NCBI GenBank assembly: GCA_023435705.1
Contig: JAEYRH010000006.1
Location: forward strand, 146,962 to 210,961
Origin: Bacillota bacterium
GTDB taxonomy: Bacteria > Bacillota > Clostridia > Christensenellales > UMGS416
Direction of reading: 5' to 3'
Length of the DNA: 64,000 nt
Shown here: one piece after another, positions 16,820 through 25,100 of the stretch
How positions within the stretch are numbered: the stretch's first letter is position 1
Layout of the letters: every line of letters starts with the position of its first letter
Program-made: the position numbers and the translations under genes
The notes under the pieces: model-generated
What the model saw: only the letters and a program-made list of their open reading frames with translations
The model's database searches: none
Told to the model about the DNA's origin: nothing

Positions 16820-18358
16820 CTACCTCTCATACGTCCGCTCTGTATCTTCTGGTCTGGGGTGATAGGTGATGTCCCTGGCCCTGAGGGCGTTTTTGGCGGC
16901 TTCACGGGCCACAGAAAACTCATGCCACCGATTGTCCTTTAGGATAATGGCGCGATCTTCCAGAAGCACTCTGGCAAAGCGGGCCGTTTGCGAGTCGCCT
17001 GTGTCCAATAGTTTCACCGCTTCGGGAATCATGGAATCGGACAATTCATAAAAACTCTCCACATCCACATAACTGGATTTGCCGGTCTCGTACCGGTGGA
17101 TGTTGTATTGGGGGATGATTGCGTCCACGTTGGCGTAGTTGAGCGCCAGGAACAGCGCCAAAAACGCGACGAAGCAGAACCGTGTGAGCGCGAATTTCGG
17201 CACATGCACCTTCACAAGCATCGCCACAAAAACCACCGCGCACAGCAGCATGAACCAGGAGGTATAGAGCCGCAGCAGCGTGAGGCCGTAGGCATCCATA
17301 TACAACGCCATCTTTGAGAATGCTGAGGTAATCAAAAACAGTGTGAGCACCGCCAATAATGACTCCATAGCTTTCACCAGCCCAGTGCGGCGGCTGAACA
17401 GCATGGAGAGCGTGAGTAGGAAAAGGTTTACGCACACCACACCCATCAGCTCAAAGAACCCCCTGCGGGCATAGTCTGCGTAGCCGAATCCGGCTGGCAG
17501 GATGCTGGAAAAGGCGTTCAGCAGGTAGCCGAACTGGATGGCAATAAATAACAAATAACTCAGGCACACCGTGGTGAGCACGGTGACCACGATGGCGGGG
17601 CTGACCACTTTTACACGGCCCATGCGAATCGGCCTGCGCATCACACCGATGGCTTTGTTATGGCGCAGCGCATGCATGAGCCCGAACAACGGCACTGCAG
17701 CGAACGCGCCCAGAATCACCTTGCCCACATATTCCAACACATTGTCACTCAGGTAGTTGAATACACCGCTCAACGCCTTTTCGAACACGACATCGGCTTT
17801 AGAGAGCAGCAACAGCACCACGGCCAGCACCGGCACGGAGATCCCCAGGCCGATTGCCACCTGCCCAAAGCCCCTGCCTTTGCCGCCGGCTTGCCTGCGC
17901 CCGAGCGCTTTGAACGGTGAGGGTATGTTAATCACCGGCAGCGCCACACCAACATGGAACAGATCAATGACTAGGCCCAGCGAGAAGGTTTTGTAGAGCC
18001 GGTTGCCGGTCATTGTGGCCAGCTGCAACGGGATCAATACAATCAGCAACAGGAAGTTGAGCGCCGCCAGCAGCCCGTTGTCAAACAGTGTGTAACAGGC
18101 GGCGATGAGCCCGATCGGGATCAACAGCGGCAACCCCTGTTTGTTAATCCCACCAGGCTTGCCGGAAAAGTACCAGAACATCGCGGTGTAAAACAACACC
18201 ACATAGACTGTCATGGAGATGCCAAACCCCCCGAACAGCGCCAATTCAAACAGCAGGAAGCCCAGCACAAACGCCACCAGCACAAACAATTTCTCTCTGG
18301 CACCTGTCTTGTTCGAATCCGCACCATTCTGCATCATTGATGTTTTACTGTCGTCCAT
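16820..18358 (-). CDS. DUF4173-type multi-pass membrane protein
   Basis: A 512-residue integral membrane protein with about 11-12 hydrophobic segments and a soluble C-terminal tail of about 90 residues. Residues SPFKALGRRQ and the segment order resemble the DUF4173 family of Firmicutes, whose function is unknown. The ATG at 18358 is chosen because AGGAGG lies 8 nt upstream; a GTG at 18367 would overlap that site. Nothing in the neighbours gives a role. Confidence 0.7.
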   Translation of the reverse strand: MDDSKTSMMQNGADSNKTGAREKLFVLVAFVLGFLLFELALFGGFGISMTVYVVLFYTAMFWYFSGKPGGINKQGLPLLIPIGLIAACYTLFDNGLLAALNFLLLIVLIPLQLATMTGNRLYKTFSLGLVIDLFHVGVALPVINIPSPFKALGRRQAGGKGRGFGQVAIGLGISVPVLAVVLLLLSKADVVFEKALSGVFNYLSDNVLEYVGKVILGAFAAVPLFGLMHALRHNKAIGVMRRPIRMGRVKVVSPAIVVTVLTTVCLSYLLFIAIQFGYLLNAFSSILPAGFGYADYARRGFFELMGVVCVNLFLLTLSMLFSRRTGLVKAMESLLAVLTLFLITSAFSKMALYMDAYGLTLLRLYTSWFMLLCAVVFVAMLVKVHVPKFALTRFCFVAFLALFLALNYANVDAIIPQYNIHRYETGKSSYVDVESFYELSDSMIPEAVKLLDTGDSQTARFARVLLEDRAIILKDNRWHEFSVAREAAKNALRARDITYHPRPEDTERTYER

Positions 18359-18408
18359 GAGATTCACCTCCTGTTATTGGTTTTATATGATTCATTTGTT
18401 CCTGTTTT

Positions 18409-18831
18409 TCAAGCACGTTTGACGATGAGGTGCTCACGATACCCAAAATAACCATATAACCCCATGCATGCCTGAAGGATGCTGAGCAACATGAGTTCTA
18501 CCGATGCCAGAGTCCATTCTCCCACGAGGGCAATCTGACAAATCAGGCACAACAACAGCAAGCTTGCCATTAGCGTTGATATGATACTGGCGAATCTGCC
18601 GTCTTGTCTGAAACAGTATGCAGAGGCAATGCCGTTCCCAATACCAAATAATCCAATCGCCAGAATACCAGGTATGAGCCAGCCATCAAATGGCAGCTTT
18701 CCAAGCCATTGCGCTGGATATTCGGCAAAGACCTGTTTGCCTGTGAGCATCAATAACCCTGCATATCCTGCGCCTAACGCCATGAGCAAATCAAATGAAC
18801 CCAGCAGGATCATTCGAGACTTCTGTTTCAT
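18409..18831 (-). CDS. Small membrane protein, unknown
   Basis: A 140-residue protein with four predicted membrane segments (LLGSFDLLMALGAGYAGLLM; ILAIGLFGIGNGIASAY; LMASLLLLCLICQIAL; LMLLSILQACMGLYGY). AAGGAG upstream overlaps the stop of the HTH gene, so it is the third gene of an operon with a DUF2975 protein and the regulator. Not recognised. Confidence 0.7.
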   Translation of the reverse strand: MKQKSRMILLGSFDLLMALGAGYAGLLMLTGKQVFAEYPAQWLGKLPFDGWLIPGILAIGLFGIGNGIASAYCFRQDGRFASIISTLMASLLLLCLICQIALVGEWTLASVELMLLSILQACMGLYGYFGYREHLIVKRA

Positions 18832-18837
18832 GGGAGC

Positions 18838-19047
18838 TTACTCCTTTTTCACATATTCGATAATGTCTCCCGGCTGGCAGTCCAGCGCCTCGCAGATGGC
18901 CTCCAGCGTGGAAAACCGGACGGCGCGTGCTTTGTTATTTTTCAATATGGAGAGGTTGGCCAGCGTGATGTCCACCTTGGCGGCCAGCTCGCCCAGGCCT
19001 ATTTTGCGCCTGGCCATCATCACGTCAAGGTTGATGTTGATCGGCAT
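18838..19047 (-). CDS. Small Cro/CI-type HTH regulator
   Basis: A 69-residue stand-alone helix-turn-helix protein (LAAKVDITLANLSILKNNKA as the HTH core, CQPGDIIEY at the end), like the YozG/YvaO-type regulators that accompany DUF2975 membrane proteins. It lies 9 nt after the DUF2975 gene. The palindrome over the operon promoter at 19604-19619 is the obvious candidate binding site. Confidence 0.88.
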   Translation of the reverse strand: MPININLDVMMARRKIGLGELAAKVDITLANLSILKNNKARAVRFSTLEAICEALDCQPGDIIEYVKKE

Positions 19048-19056
19048 TGCGGCACC

Positions 19057-19557
19057 TCATATTGTCAGGTCGTTGTCTTCCCGCAGCAGGGCGGCGCTGT
19101 GGAAGAGGTTGGCCAGCACGAAATAGAGCAGGCATGCCAGCAGGAAGATCAACGCACAACCGAAGGTGAGCACCGTGGGCCTCTCAATGAGCTTTGCTGT
19201 GAAGAGCCCCATCTGCGCCATCGAAAACCATGCGCACAGCCTTAACGCCTTGGCGTTTTGCGCGCAGAATGGGTTGCCCTTGCGCACGTTGGCCAGCAGC
19301 CTTGCGTTTTGCAGCAGCAAAGCGCCAAGCGCAAACCCGCTCAGGATCACAAACACCAGCATGAATGGCTCTGAGTTGAATGGCGCTGGCAATGCTATTG
19401 CGCCGATCACGCCGGTGTTGATCCAGAACCCGCCGTTTTTGTACATCGCGTGGACCCACAGCGGCGAGAGCGCCAGCAAAATGGCGTCTGCAGCCAGGAT
19501 GCACACGATCACGCCGAACAACAACGCGGATAATAACTTTGTTGCCGAGTCTTTCAT
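19057..19557 (-). CDS. DUF2975-type membrane protein
   Basis: A 166-residue protein with four predicted membrane helices, matching the DUF2975 pattern in which a small membrane protein is encoded with a Cro/CI-type regulator. The internal RKGNPFCAQNAKALRLCAWF segment between helices is typical. The ATG at 19557 has GGAGG upstream. Its role is unknown; such pairs may act as membrane-linked regulatory modules. Confidence 0.75.
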   Translation of the reverse strand: MKDSATKLLSALLFGVIVCILAADAILLALSPLWVHAMYKNGGFWINTGVIGAIALPAPFNSEPFMLVFVILSGFALGALLLQNARLLANVRKGNPFCAQNAKALRLCAWFSMAQMGLFTAKLIERPTVLTFGCALIFLLACLLYFVLANLFHSAALLREDNDLTI

Positions 19558-19576
19558 CAAAACACCTCCGCAAAGA

Positions 19577-19633
19577 ATCATACCATAGGGTGTTACCAAG
19601 GATCAATAAAATTTTATTGAAAAACAATAAAAT
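19577..19633 (-). promoter_or_regulatory. Promoter and palindromic operator of the DUF2975-HTH operon
   Basis: On the minus strand, TTGATC (19606-19601), an 18-bp spacer and TATGAT (19582-19577) form a sigma-A promoter about 20-45 nt before the DUF2975 start. A perfect 16-bp palindrome CAATAAAATTTTATTG (19604-19619) overlaps the -35, and a third half site CAATAAAA follows at 19625-19632. This is a classic layout for repression by a small HTH dimer. Confidence 0.7.
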
Positions 19634-19656
19634 CAATTTAGCTGATGATTGGTATC

Positions 19657-19681
19657 GGCAATATTGCAGAATAATATTGCC
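19657..19681. promoter_or_regulatory. Inverted repeat upstream of ilvE
   Basis: Perfect 9-bp inverted repeat GGCAATATT / AATATTGCC with a 7-nt centre, about 85 nt before the ilvE start and in an AT-rich stretch unlike the surrounding DNA. It could be an operator or an RNA hairpin. Confidence 0.35.
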
Positions 19682-19765
19682 ATATCCCGGTTGACGGCAG
19701 AAGGATAATGTGATAAAAAAAGATAATTTAAAGAAAAGAGAGCAGACCAAGGAAGGGGAATGATC

Positions 19766-20833
19766 ATGGGCAAGTTCCAGTTCATCAAAACCGAAACCCT
19801 GAAGCCGAAATATGAGGACGCCGGCAAGTTGAAGTTCGGCAAGCTCTTCACCGACTACATGCTCACAATGGACTATTCACCGGAGGGTGGTTGGCATGAT
19901 AAGGTGATCCAGCCATATGCCGATTTCCGGCTGGATCCGGCTGCCATGGTGCTGCATTACGGTCAGGCGATGTTTGAGGGCTTGAAGGCGTATAAGTCGC
20001 CGGAGGGCAAGACGCTGCTCTTTCGCCCCAAGGACAACTTCAAGCGCATGAATAGCTCTGCCCGCCGCCTCTGCATGCCGGAAATCGATGTGGAAACGGC
20101 CTTTGAGGGCCTGCTGGAGCTGCTGCGAGTGGAGGAAGCCTGGATCCCCGCCGCTCCGGGCACATCGCTTTATATCCGCCCGACGATGATCGCCACCGAT
20201 CCCTACCTCGGTGTGAAGGCATCAGATAACTATCGTTTCTTCATCATCCTGAGCCCAGTGGGCCCCTATTACGCTGAGGGCTTCAACCCGATCAAGATCT
20301 TCGTGGAGAACGAGTATGTACGCGCCGTGAAGGGCGGTATGGGCTACACCAAAGCCGCCGCCAACTACGCAGCCAGCATTCTGGCCGGCGAGGAGGCCAA
20401 GAAGAACGGTTACTCCCAGGTGCTCTGGCTGGACGGTGTGCATCGCAAGTATGTGGAAGAGGTGGGCTCAATGAACATCTGCTTCCAGATCGGCGACGAG
20501 CTGGTCACGCCAGCCTTGGGTGGCACGATCCTGCCGGGCATCACCCGCGACTCCATCCTCACATTGGCTCGAGACGCCGGCCTTAAAGTCTCAGAGCGGC
20601 CCATCACAATTGAGGAGATCTTTGATGCCCATGATAAAGGCATGCTAAACGACGTGTTCGGCACCGGCACCGCTGCCGTAGTGTCGCCGGTGGGCGAACT
20701 CAACTGGGACGGCCGCATCATTACAATCAATGACGGTAAACCCGGCAAGCTGGCGCTCGATATGTATGACAAGCTCACCGGCATCCAGTATGGACGCATG
20801 GCTGATACGCACGGGTGGATGGTGGAGGTGTAA
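19766..20833 (+). CDS. ilvE: Branched-chain amino acid aminotransferase
   Basis: A class IV PLP enzyme of 355 residues that transaminates valine, leucine and isoleucine with 2-oxoglutarate. The fold-type IV markers are clear: the substrate-side YGQAMFEGLKAYK, the phosphate-site arginine in LYIRPTMIATDP, the PLP lysine in GGMGYTKAAANYAASI, EEVGSMNICF, and the cofactor loop GTGTAAVVSPVG. The eukaryote-like BCAT length is normal. ATG at 19766 is favoured over 19760 for spacing from GGAAGGGG. asd follows 60 nt later. Confidence 0.95.
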   Translation: MGKFQFIKTETLKPKYEDAGKLKFGKLFTDYMLTMDYSPEGGWHDKVIQPYADFRLDPAAMVLHYGQAMFEGLKAYKSPEGKTLLFRPKDNFKRMNSSARRLCMPEIDVETAFEGLLELLRVEEAWIPAAPGTSLYIRPTMIATDPYLGVKASDNYRFFIILSPVGPYYAEGFNPIKIFVENEYVRAVKGGMGYTKAAANYAASILAGEEAKKNGYSQVLWLDGVHRKYVEEVGSMNICFQIGDELVTPALGGTILPGITRDSILTLARDAGLKVSERPITIEEIFDAHDKGMLNDVFGTGTAAVVSPVGELNWDGRIITINDGKPGKLALDMYDKLTGIQYGRMADTHGWMVEV

Positions 20834-20893
20834 GCCTGCTCACAATCCTCTATTCTACATAAACTATAGAATAAACATCAAAGGACTGATAGT

Positions 20894-21979
20894 ATGGATC
20901 GCAAGTTCCGTGTTGGCATCGCCGGTGGCACCGGCATGGTGGGGCAACGGTTTGCACTGCTGCTGGCCAATCACCCCTGGTTTGAGGTTACAACCATTGC
21001 TGCCAGCCCCCGCTCGGCTGGCTTGACCTATGCAGAGGCCGTGAAGGGGCGCTGGAATATGCCCGAGGCTCTGCCTGAGAGCCTCAAGTCCATCATCGTG
21101 CGCGACGCCTCCGACGTGGCCGCCGTGACCGGTGACGTGGACTTCCTGTTCTGCGCTGTGGATATGGACAAGGCCTCCACCAAGGCGCTGGAAGAGGCCT
21201 ACGCCCGCGCCGAAACACCGGTGGTCTCCAACAATTCTGCCAACCGAATGGTGCCCGATGTGCCGATGATGATCACCGAGATCAACCATGGCCATGCCGC
21301 CGTCATCGAATCGCAGCGCAAGCGCCTTGGCACACAGCGGGGTTTCATCACCGTCAAGCCCAATTGCTCCATCCAGAGCTATGTGCCTGCACTGGAGCCT
21401 TTGAAGGACTTCGGCATTACGAAGGTGCTGGCGGTGACCTATCAGGCCATTTCCGGCGCAGGCAAGACCTTTGAGACGATGCCGGAGATTGTGGACAACG
21501 TGATCCCCTTCATCGGTGGTGAAGAGGAAAAGAGCGAACGGGAACCCCTCAAAATCTGGGGCCATATCGAGAACGGCCAGATCGTGAACGCCACCGGACC
21601 GGATATCACCGCCCAGTGCTTGCGCGTGCCGGTGACCGACGGCCATCTGGCGGCGGTCTTTATGAGCCTGGAGAAGAAAGTCACCAAGGACGAGATTATC
21701 GCCCGCTGGCGCAATTATGAGAGCGTGCCCGCCAAGCTTGGCTTGCCCAGCGCGCCGGACCCGTTCCTTTACTACTTTGAGGAAGACAACCGGCCCCAGA
21801 CCAAGTTGGACCGCAACCTCGGCAACGGCATGGCTGTGAGCATGGGCCGCCTGAGGCCTGACACGCAGTATGACTGGAAGTTCATCTGCCTGTCGCACAA
21901 CACGCTGCGCGGCGCTGCCGGCGGCGGGGTGCTGGCTGCAGAAATGCTGGTCAAGCAGGGGTACATTAACAGGAAGTAA
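20894..21979 (+). CDS. asd: Aspartate-semialdehyde dehydrogenase
   Basis: A 361-residue NADPH-dependent enzyme converting aspartyl phosphate to aspartate semialdehyde for lysine, threonine and methionine synthesis. The Rossmann motif GIAGGTGMVGQRF is at the N-terminus, the active-site cysteine is in VKPNCSIQSY, and the later AISGAGKTFE and RVPVTDGH segments fit the family. The NCSIQ form matches the archaeal/fungal-type subgroup rather than the E. coli type. AAAGGA precedes the ATG, and a strong terminator follows. hom, the next pathway enzyme, is at 56.3 kb. Confidence 0.95.
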   Translation: MDRKFRVGIAGGTGMVGQRFALLLANHPWFEVTTIAASPRSAGLTYAEAVKGRWNMPEALPESLKSIIVRDASDVAAVTGDVDFLFCAVDMDKASTKALEEAYARAETPVVSNNSANRMVPDVPMMITEINHGHAAVIESQRKRLGTQRGFITVKPNCSIQSYVPALEPLKDFGITKVLAVTYQAISGAGKTFETMPEIVDNVIPFIGGEEEKSEREPLKIWGHIENGQIVNATGPDITAQCLRVPVTDGHLAAVFMSLEKKVTKDEIIARWRNYESVPAKLGLPSAPDPFLYYFEEDNRPQTKLDRNLGNGMAVSMGRLRPDTQYDWKFICLSHNTLRGAAGGGVLAAEMLVKQGYINRK

Positions 21980-21995
21980 GCAACAGTCAGAAACG

Positions 21996-22025
21996 AAAGC
22001 CCCGCGATGCGGGGCTTTTCTTTTA
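21996..22025 (+). terminator. Intrinsic terminator after asd
   Basis: Hairpin AAAGCCCCGC-gat-GCGGGGCTTTT followed by a T-rich tail. Confidence 0.92.
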
Positions 22026-22089
22026 TAATTGGTCCGATATAATATTGCTGTCTGCCAAGGTTGTAAGCACCGTGTGAATGGGAGCTATG

Positions 22090-22665
22090 ATGAAACAAGG
22101 GCGATTGGTGATTCTCGGGGGGCCCCCCCGCGCGGGAAAGACAACCCTGGCGGTTCGGTTGGCTCATCACGGATTCAACATGCTGTCGTTTGACCATATA
22201 TCGGAGGCGCTGCAACAGGGTTTTCCGGAGATCCAAGTGGAAGACTGGACCGATCAGGATGCCTGCGCAAAGCGCCTCTTTCCCTTTTTCAAGGCGATTG
22301 TGAAATGCGCAGTCGAGGATGCACGGCTCTATGGGGTAAACACTGTGATCGATATGTATGACTACACCCCGGAGTATGTCAGCAAGCTGCCGTTCCAGGA
22401 TGCTATCGAGGTGTATTATCTGGCGTATCCGGATTTCTCGGTTCCGGAGATCCGGCACATCATCAGGGTCTATGCCGCCCCCACCGATTGGATCGCCCAG
22501 GTGGATGAGGAGTATCTGGATGTTGTGGCCAGGCGGTGTAGCATGGCCAATGAAAAGCTGGTGCGGCAATGCGGGCAATATGGCTACCGGCTCATCAACA
22601 CCGGCGCCGGCAGCCAACGAACAGCAGTTCTGGACGATTTGTTTCATCAGATCATCCGCGCATGA
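22090..22665 (+). CDS. P-loop kinase-like protein
   Basis: A 191-residue protein with a Walker A motif GGPPRAGKTT at residues about 9-18 and a hydrophobic strand then Asp (TVIDMYDYTPEY) near residue 90, as in small nucleoside- or shikimate-kinase-like P-loop proteins. The ATG at 22090 is chosen for its spacing from GGAG; 22087 is possible. No substrate can be named. A decayed GrpB fragment follows directly. Confidence 0.7.
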   Translation: MKQGRLVILGGPPRAGKTTLAVRLAHHGFNMLSFDHISEALQQGFPEIQVEDWTDQDACAKRLFPFFKAIVKCAVEDARLYGVNTVIDMYDYTPEYVSKLPFQDAIEVYYLAYPDFSVPEIRHIIRVYAAPTDWIAQVDEEYLDVVARRCSMANEKLVRQCGQYGYRLINTGAGSQRTAVLDDLFHQIIRA

Positions 22666-22672
22666 GGGAGCT

Positions 22673-22783
22673 ATGGTTGATGGCAGAAAAAGTGTGGAGG
22701 TTCACCACTACGATACTGCCTGGAAAGCTGCCTTTGACGCGCTGCAAGCGATGCTTCAAGGATTATGGCCGATCTGTGAATAG
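22673..22783 (+). pseudogene. GrpB (UPF0157) remnant, N-terminus only
   Basis: A 36-codon frame with its own GAGGGAG ribosome site reads SVEVHHYDTAWKAAFDALQ then AMLQG before a stop. This matches the N-terminus of the intact GrpB protein 0.6 kb downstream (RIEVHPYDPAWKTAFLALQ then TMIQG). The remaining about 130 codons are absent; after GLWPICE comes a stop and then the convergent SRPBCC gene. It looks like the left-over of a duplication. Confidence 0.75.
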
Positions 22784-22791
22784 GCCAACGA

Positions 22792-23205
22792 CTACTGAAT
22801 CTTTTCCAGTTCATTCATAAAATGATTCAAGTTATTCCTTGCCACAATGTTAACAAGCCAACCTGTGCACGGAATCTTCGGCGCTATGTCAATAGACCAC
22901 CGTACATTTGTATATTCCCCGGCAGGAGAAAGCTCGACTATGCCGATGTAGCGTTTCACCGGTGCGCCGGACAACATGATATAGCTTAGTGAATGAGGTG
23001 GGTTGATTGCTTCCAGACGTTCATGATAGGTGCTCTTGCCATCCTTGACCAATCGTTCGCAGCCGACTCGGTGATTTGACGCATCGCCCTGATTGATCAC
23101 TTCCAGAGGCCAGGCCGGAACCGGGCATCTTGTAAAATCCCCTGCGATTGCCCACACTTTCTCCAGAGGTGCCTTGATTGTCCGTTCTTCAATTATCATG
23201 GACAT
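22792..23205 (-). CDS. SRPBCC/START-like domain protein
   Basis: A 137-residue protein of the polyketide cyclase/START-like fold: IEERTIKAPLEKVWAIAGDF at the start, a central GCERLVKDGKSTYHERLEAI strand pair and the C-terminal long helix NIVARNNLNHFMNELEKIQ. Such proteins bind small hydrophobic ligands; no function is assigned. GGGAGGG is 7-8 nt upstream of the ATG. Confidence 0.8.
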   Translation of the reverse strand: MSMIIEERTIKAPLEKVWAIAGDFTRCPVPAWPLEVINQGDASNHRVGCERLVKDGKSTYHERLEAINPPHSLSYIMLSGAPVKRYIGIVELSPAGEYTNVRWSIDIAPKIPCTGWLVNIVARNNLNHFMNELEKIQ

Positions 23206-23383
23206 GATGAAGCCCTCCCCAAAGTATTTTCCATTATATTACCACAATTAAATGTATTCAATTCGTTATGTTCAAAAACAGATTGTGTGTCAGCGGGGCA
23301 TGGAGGATATGGGCATACTCATGCCATTGACTCCATTGATGAGGATACGTTCATAATGTATCATCTTGTTTGAGGTAATCAAC

Positions 23384-23899
23384 ATGAATAACCCAACCCG
23401 CCGCATCGAAGTTCACCCCTATGACCCCGCCTGGAAAACGGCCTTCCTTGCGCTGCAAACGATGATTCAAGGCATCCTTGGTGATCTCGCGCATTCCATT
23501 GAGCATGTTGGCAGCACCTCGGTGGAGGGCCTTGCCGCCAAGCCTATCATCGATATCGATGTGGTGATGGAAAGCTATGCAGTGTTCCCGGCCATCGTGG
23601 AGCGGCTGGCTGCCGCTGGTTTTGAGCACCGGGGTGACTTGGGCATTGAGGGCAGAGAGGCATTCAAGCGCACCTATGACGACGGCTTTATGGCTTATCA
23701 CCTCTATGTCTGCCCCAAGGATGGGGAAGAGTTGCGCCGCCACCTGGCATTTCGTGATTATTTGCGCACTCATCCCGACGCCCGTGACGCCTATGGGGCA
23801 CTGAAGATGGCCAATGCCGAGAAGTTCCGGTATGACATTGACGGGTATATTGAGGCGAAAGGGCCGTTTATTCGGGAGATGTTGGTGAAGGCGCAGTGA
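23384..23899 (+). CDS. GrpB family (UPF0157) protein
   Basis: A 171-residue GrpB/nucleotidyltransferase-fold protein. The IEHVGSTSVEGLAAKPIIDIDVVM block at about residues 38-61 (written here as motif; core HVGSTSVEG and D-I-D) is the family signature. The ATG at 23384 has GAGG 8 nt upstream. The fold is related to nucleotidyltransferases, but the reaction in most members is unknown. A truncated paralogue lies just upstream at 22673. Confidence 0.88.
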   Translation: MNNPTRRIEVHPYDPAWKTAFLALQTMIQGILGDLAHSIEHVGSTSVEGLAAKPIIDIDVVMESYAVFPAIVERLAAAGFEHRGDLGIEGREAFKRTYDDGFMAYHLYVCPKDGEELRRHLAFRDYLRTHPDARDAYGALKMANAEKFRYDIDGYIEAKGPFIREMLVKAQ

Positions 23900-23942
23900 G
23901 CATAGTGGTTCAATACGATGCAACTAGATTATGGCTGTCAAT

Positions 23943-24147
23943 GTACGGGCCGGGCTCTGTACCGGCCCGAATCCCCCCTCATCGCATTGTTATGCAATCG
24001 GTTTTGCTTTTCATATCGGCTTTCGCCGACATTGAGCAAAGCCGGAGGCTAAGGCCTTCCGCTGCGGCGGCATCCCCCCTTATTAAGGGAGGGTAGGATG
24101 TCGATCTGTCCTGCTTTGGTAGGGGCCGGGCTCCGTCCCGGCCCGCC
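23943..24147. repeat. Repeat cluster: R1, partial R2, R1
   Basis: The 343-base gap 23900-24242 carries no gene. It holds an R1 copy at 23943-23970 (GGGCCGGGCTCTGTACC then GGCCC), a partial R2-like element around 24050-24095 (TTCCGCTGCGGCGGCATCC, then TTATTAAGGGAGGGTAGG), and a second R1 copy at 24120-24147 (GGGGCCGGGCTCCGTCCC). The remaining bases contain the likely promoter of the sigma-factor operon. Confidence 0.8.
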
Positions 24148-24155
24148 CAGACAAT

Positions 24156-24184
24156 TTGATCAACCAGTTGAAATTTTCGATATT
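24156..24184 (+). promoter_or_regulatory. Possible sigma-A promoter of the ECF operon
   Basis: TTGATC (24156-24161), 17-bp spacer, GATATT (24179-24184), about 60 nt before the sigma-factor start. Moderate match only. Confidence 0.35.
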
Positions 24185-24242
24185 TCTCTGAACCAAACAG
24201 TATATTCCACCGACAAACTCATCGAAGGAAGGAGGCAAGGCG

Positions 24243-24770
24243 ATGGCGGAGCGGGAAGTGCAATGGATCAGCCGCATGGCCGGCGGCGACGAGAAGGCCT
24301 TCGAAGAGTTGTACAACGCCACATCCCGCAAGGTTTTTGCCTACCTCAGGTCCAGAAACATCGACGAGCAGACGGCGGCTGACGTGCTGCAAAACACATT
24401 CCTTGCCGCCTGGCGCAGCGCCGGGCGCTTCACGGGCGGGGCAAAGCCGCTCACCTGGCTGATTGCCATCGCCCGCCACAAGCTGGCTGACGAACTCAGG
24501 GTGCGTGAGCGAAACCGGGCTGCGCCTCTGGAAACAGTGCCCGGGGGCCATGACCCCACCGCAAACACGGAAGACAGGCTTAATGTGCACCAAGCCGTGG
24601 CTGCGCTGGGCAGCGAGCAAAAGGAGCTTCTGCATCTGGTGTTTGTGCTTGGTATGAATTACGCCGAGGCAGCGGCTGTGTTGGATGTGCCGGAGGGCAC
24701 GGTGAAATCCAGGATGTTTGCTCTGAAAAAACAGCTGGCTGGTAAGCTGGCGGCGGAGGTGGGGGCATGA
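24243..24770 (+). CDS. ECF-type RNA polymerase sigma factor
   Basis: A 175-residue sigma-70 family protein with only regions 2 and 4. Region 2 spans about residues 15-80 (AFEELYNATSRKVFAYL, ADVLQNTFLAAWRS, LTWLIAIARHKLAD) and region 4 about 115-165 (MNYAEAAAVLDVPEGTVKSR). GGAAGGAGG precedes the ATG. The stop overlaps the ATG of a zinc-finger anti-sigma gene (ATGA), and two small genes follow, forming a four-gene operon. Target promoters are unknown. Confidence 0.93.
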   Translation: MAEREVQWISRMAGGDEKAFEELYNATSRKVFAYLRSRNIDEQTAADVLQNTFLAAWRSAGRFTGGAKPLTWLIAIARHKLADELRVRERNRAAPLETVPGGHDPTANTEDRLNVHQAVAALGSEQKELLHLVFVLGMNYAEAAAVLDVPEGTVKSRMFALKKQLAGKLAAEVGA

Positions 24771-25084
24771 ATTGCGACATGGCGCAAGAGAAGCTGCCGG
24801 AGTTGCTGGCGGGGTCACTGGACAGAAAAACGGAGCAATCGGTTCTGGCCCACCTGGCGGCCTGCGAGGAATGCCGCAAGGAGCTTGCTTTTTGGGTGCA
24901 GGTGCAGCAGGCGGTGCTGAGAGGCGCAGAGGACGCGCCGGGAACCGTGATTCGGGAAGTGCGCGAAAGCCTGTTCGGGCCGGGGGCGGCATCCATCCTC
25001 GATGGCATTCTGGTTACGGGCCGGGCGCTTGGTTTGGCTGGGTCAGCCTGCCGGTTGGCGCTGGCGACAATGGGTGTTCACTAG
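24767..25084 (+). CDS. Zinc-finger anti-sigma factor
   Basis: A 105-residue protein with an N-terminal ZAS/zf-HC2 motif: HLAACEECRKEL gives the H-x3-C-x2-C zinc site, preceded by CDMAQEKLPELLAGSL. The C-terminal part lacks a strong membrane helix, so it is probably a soluble anti-sigma, which would sense an intracellular signal such as redox state. It overlaps the sigma gene by 4 nt, which supports a one-to-one partnership. Confidence 0.88.
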   Translation: MNCDMAQEKLPELLAGSLDRKTEQSVLAHLAACEECRKELAFWVQVQQAVLRGAEDAPGTVIREVRESLFGPGAASILDGILVTGRALGLAGSACRLALATMGVH

Positions 25085-25100
25085 AAAGGAGAATGGAACA

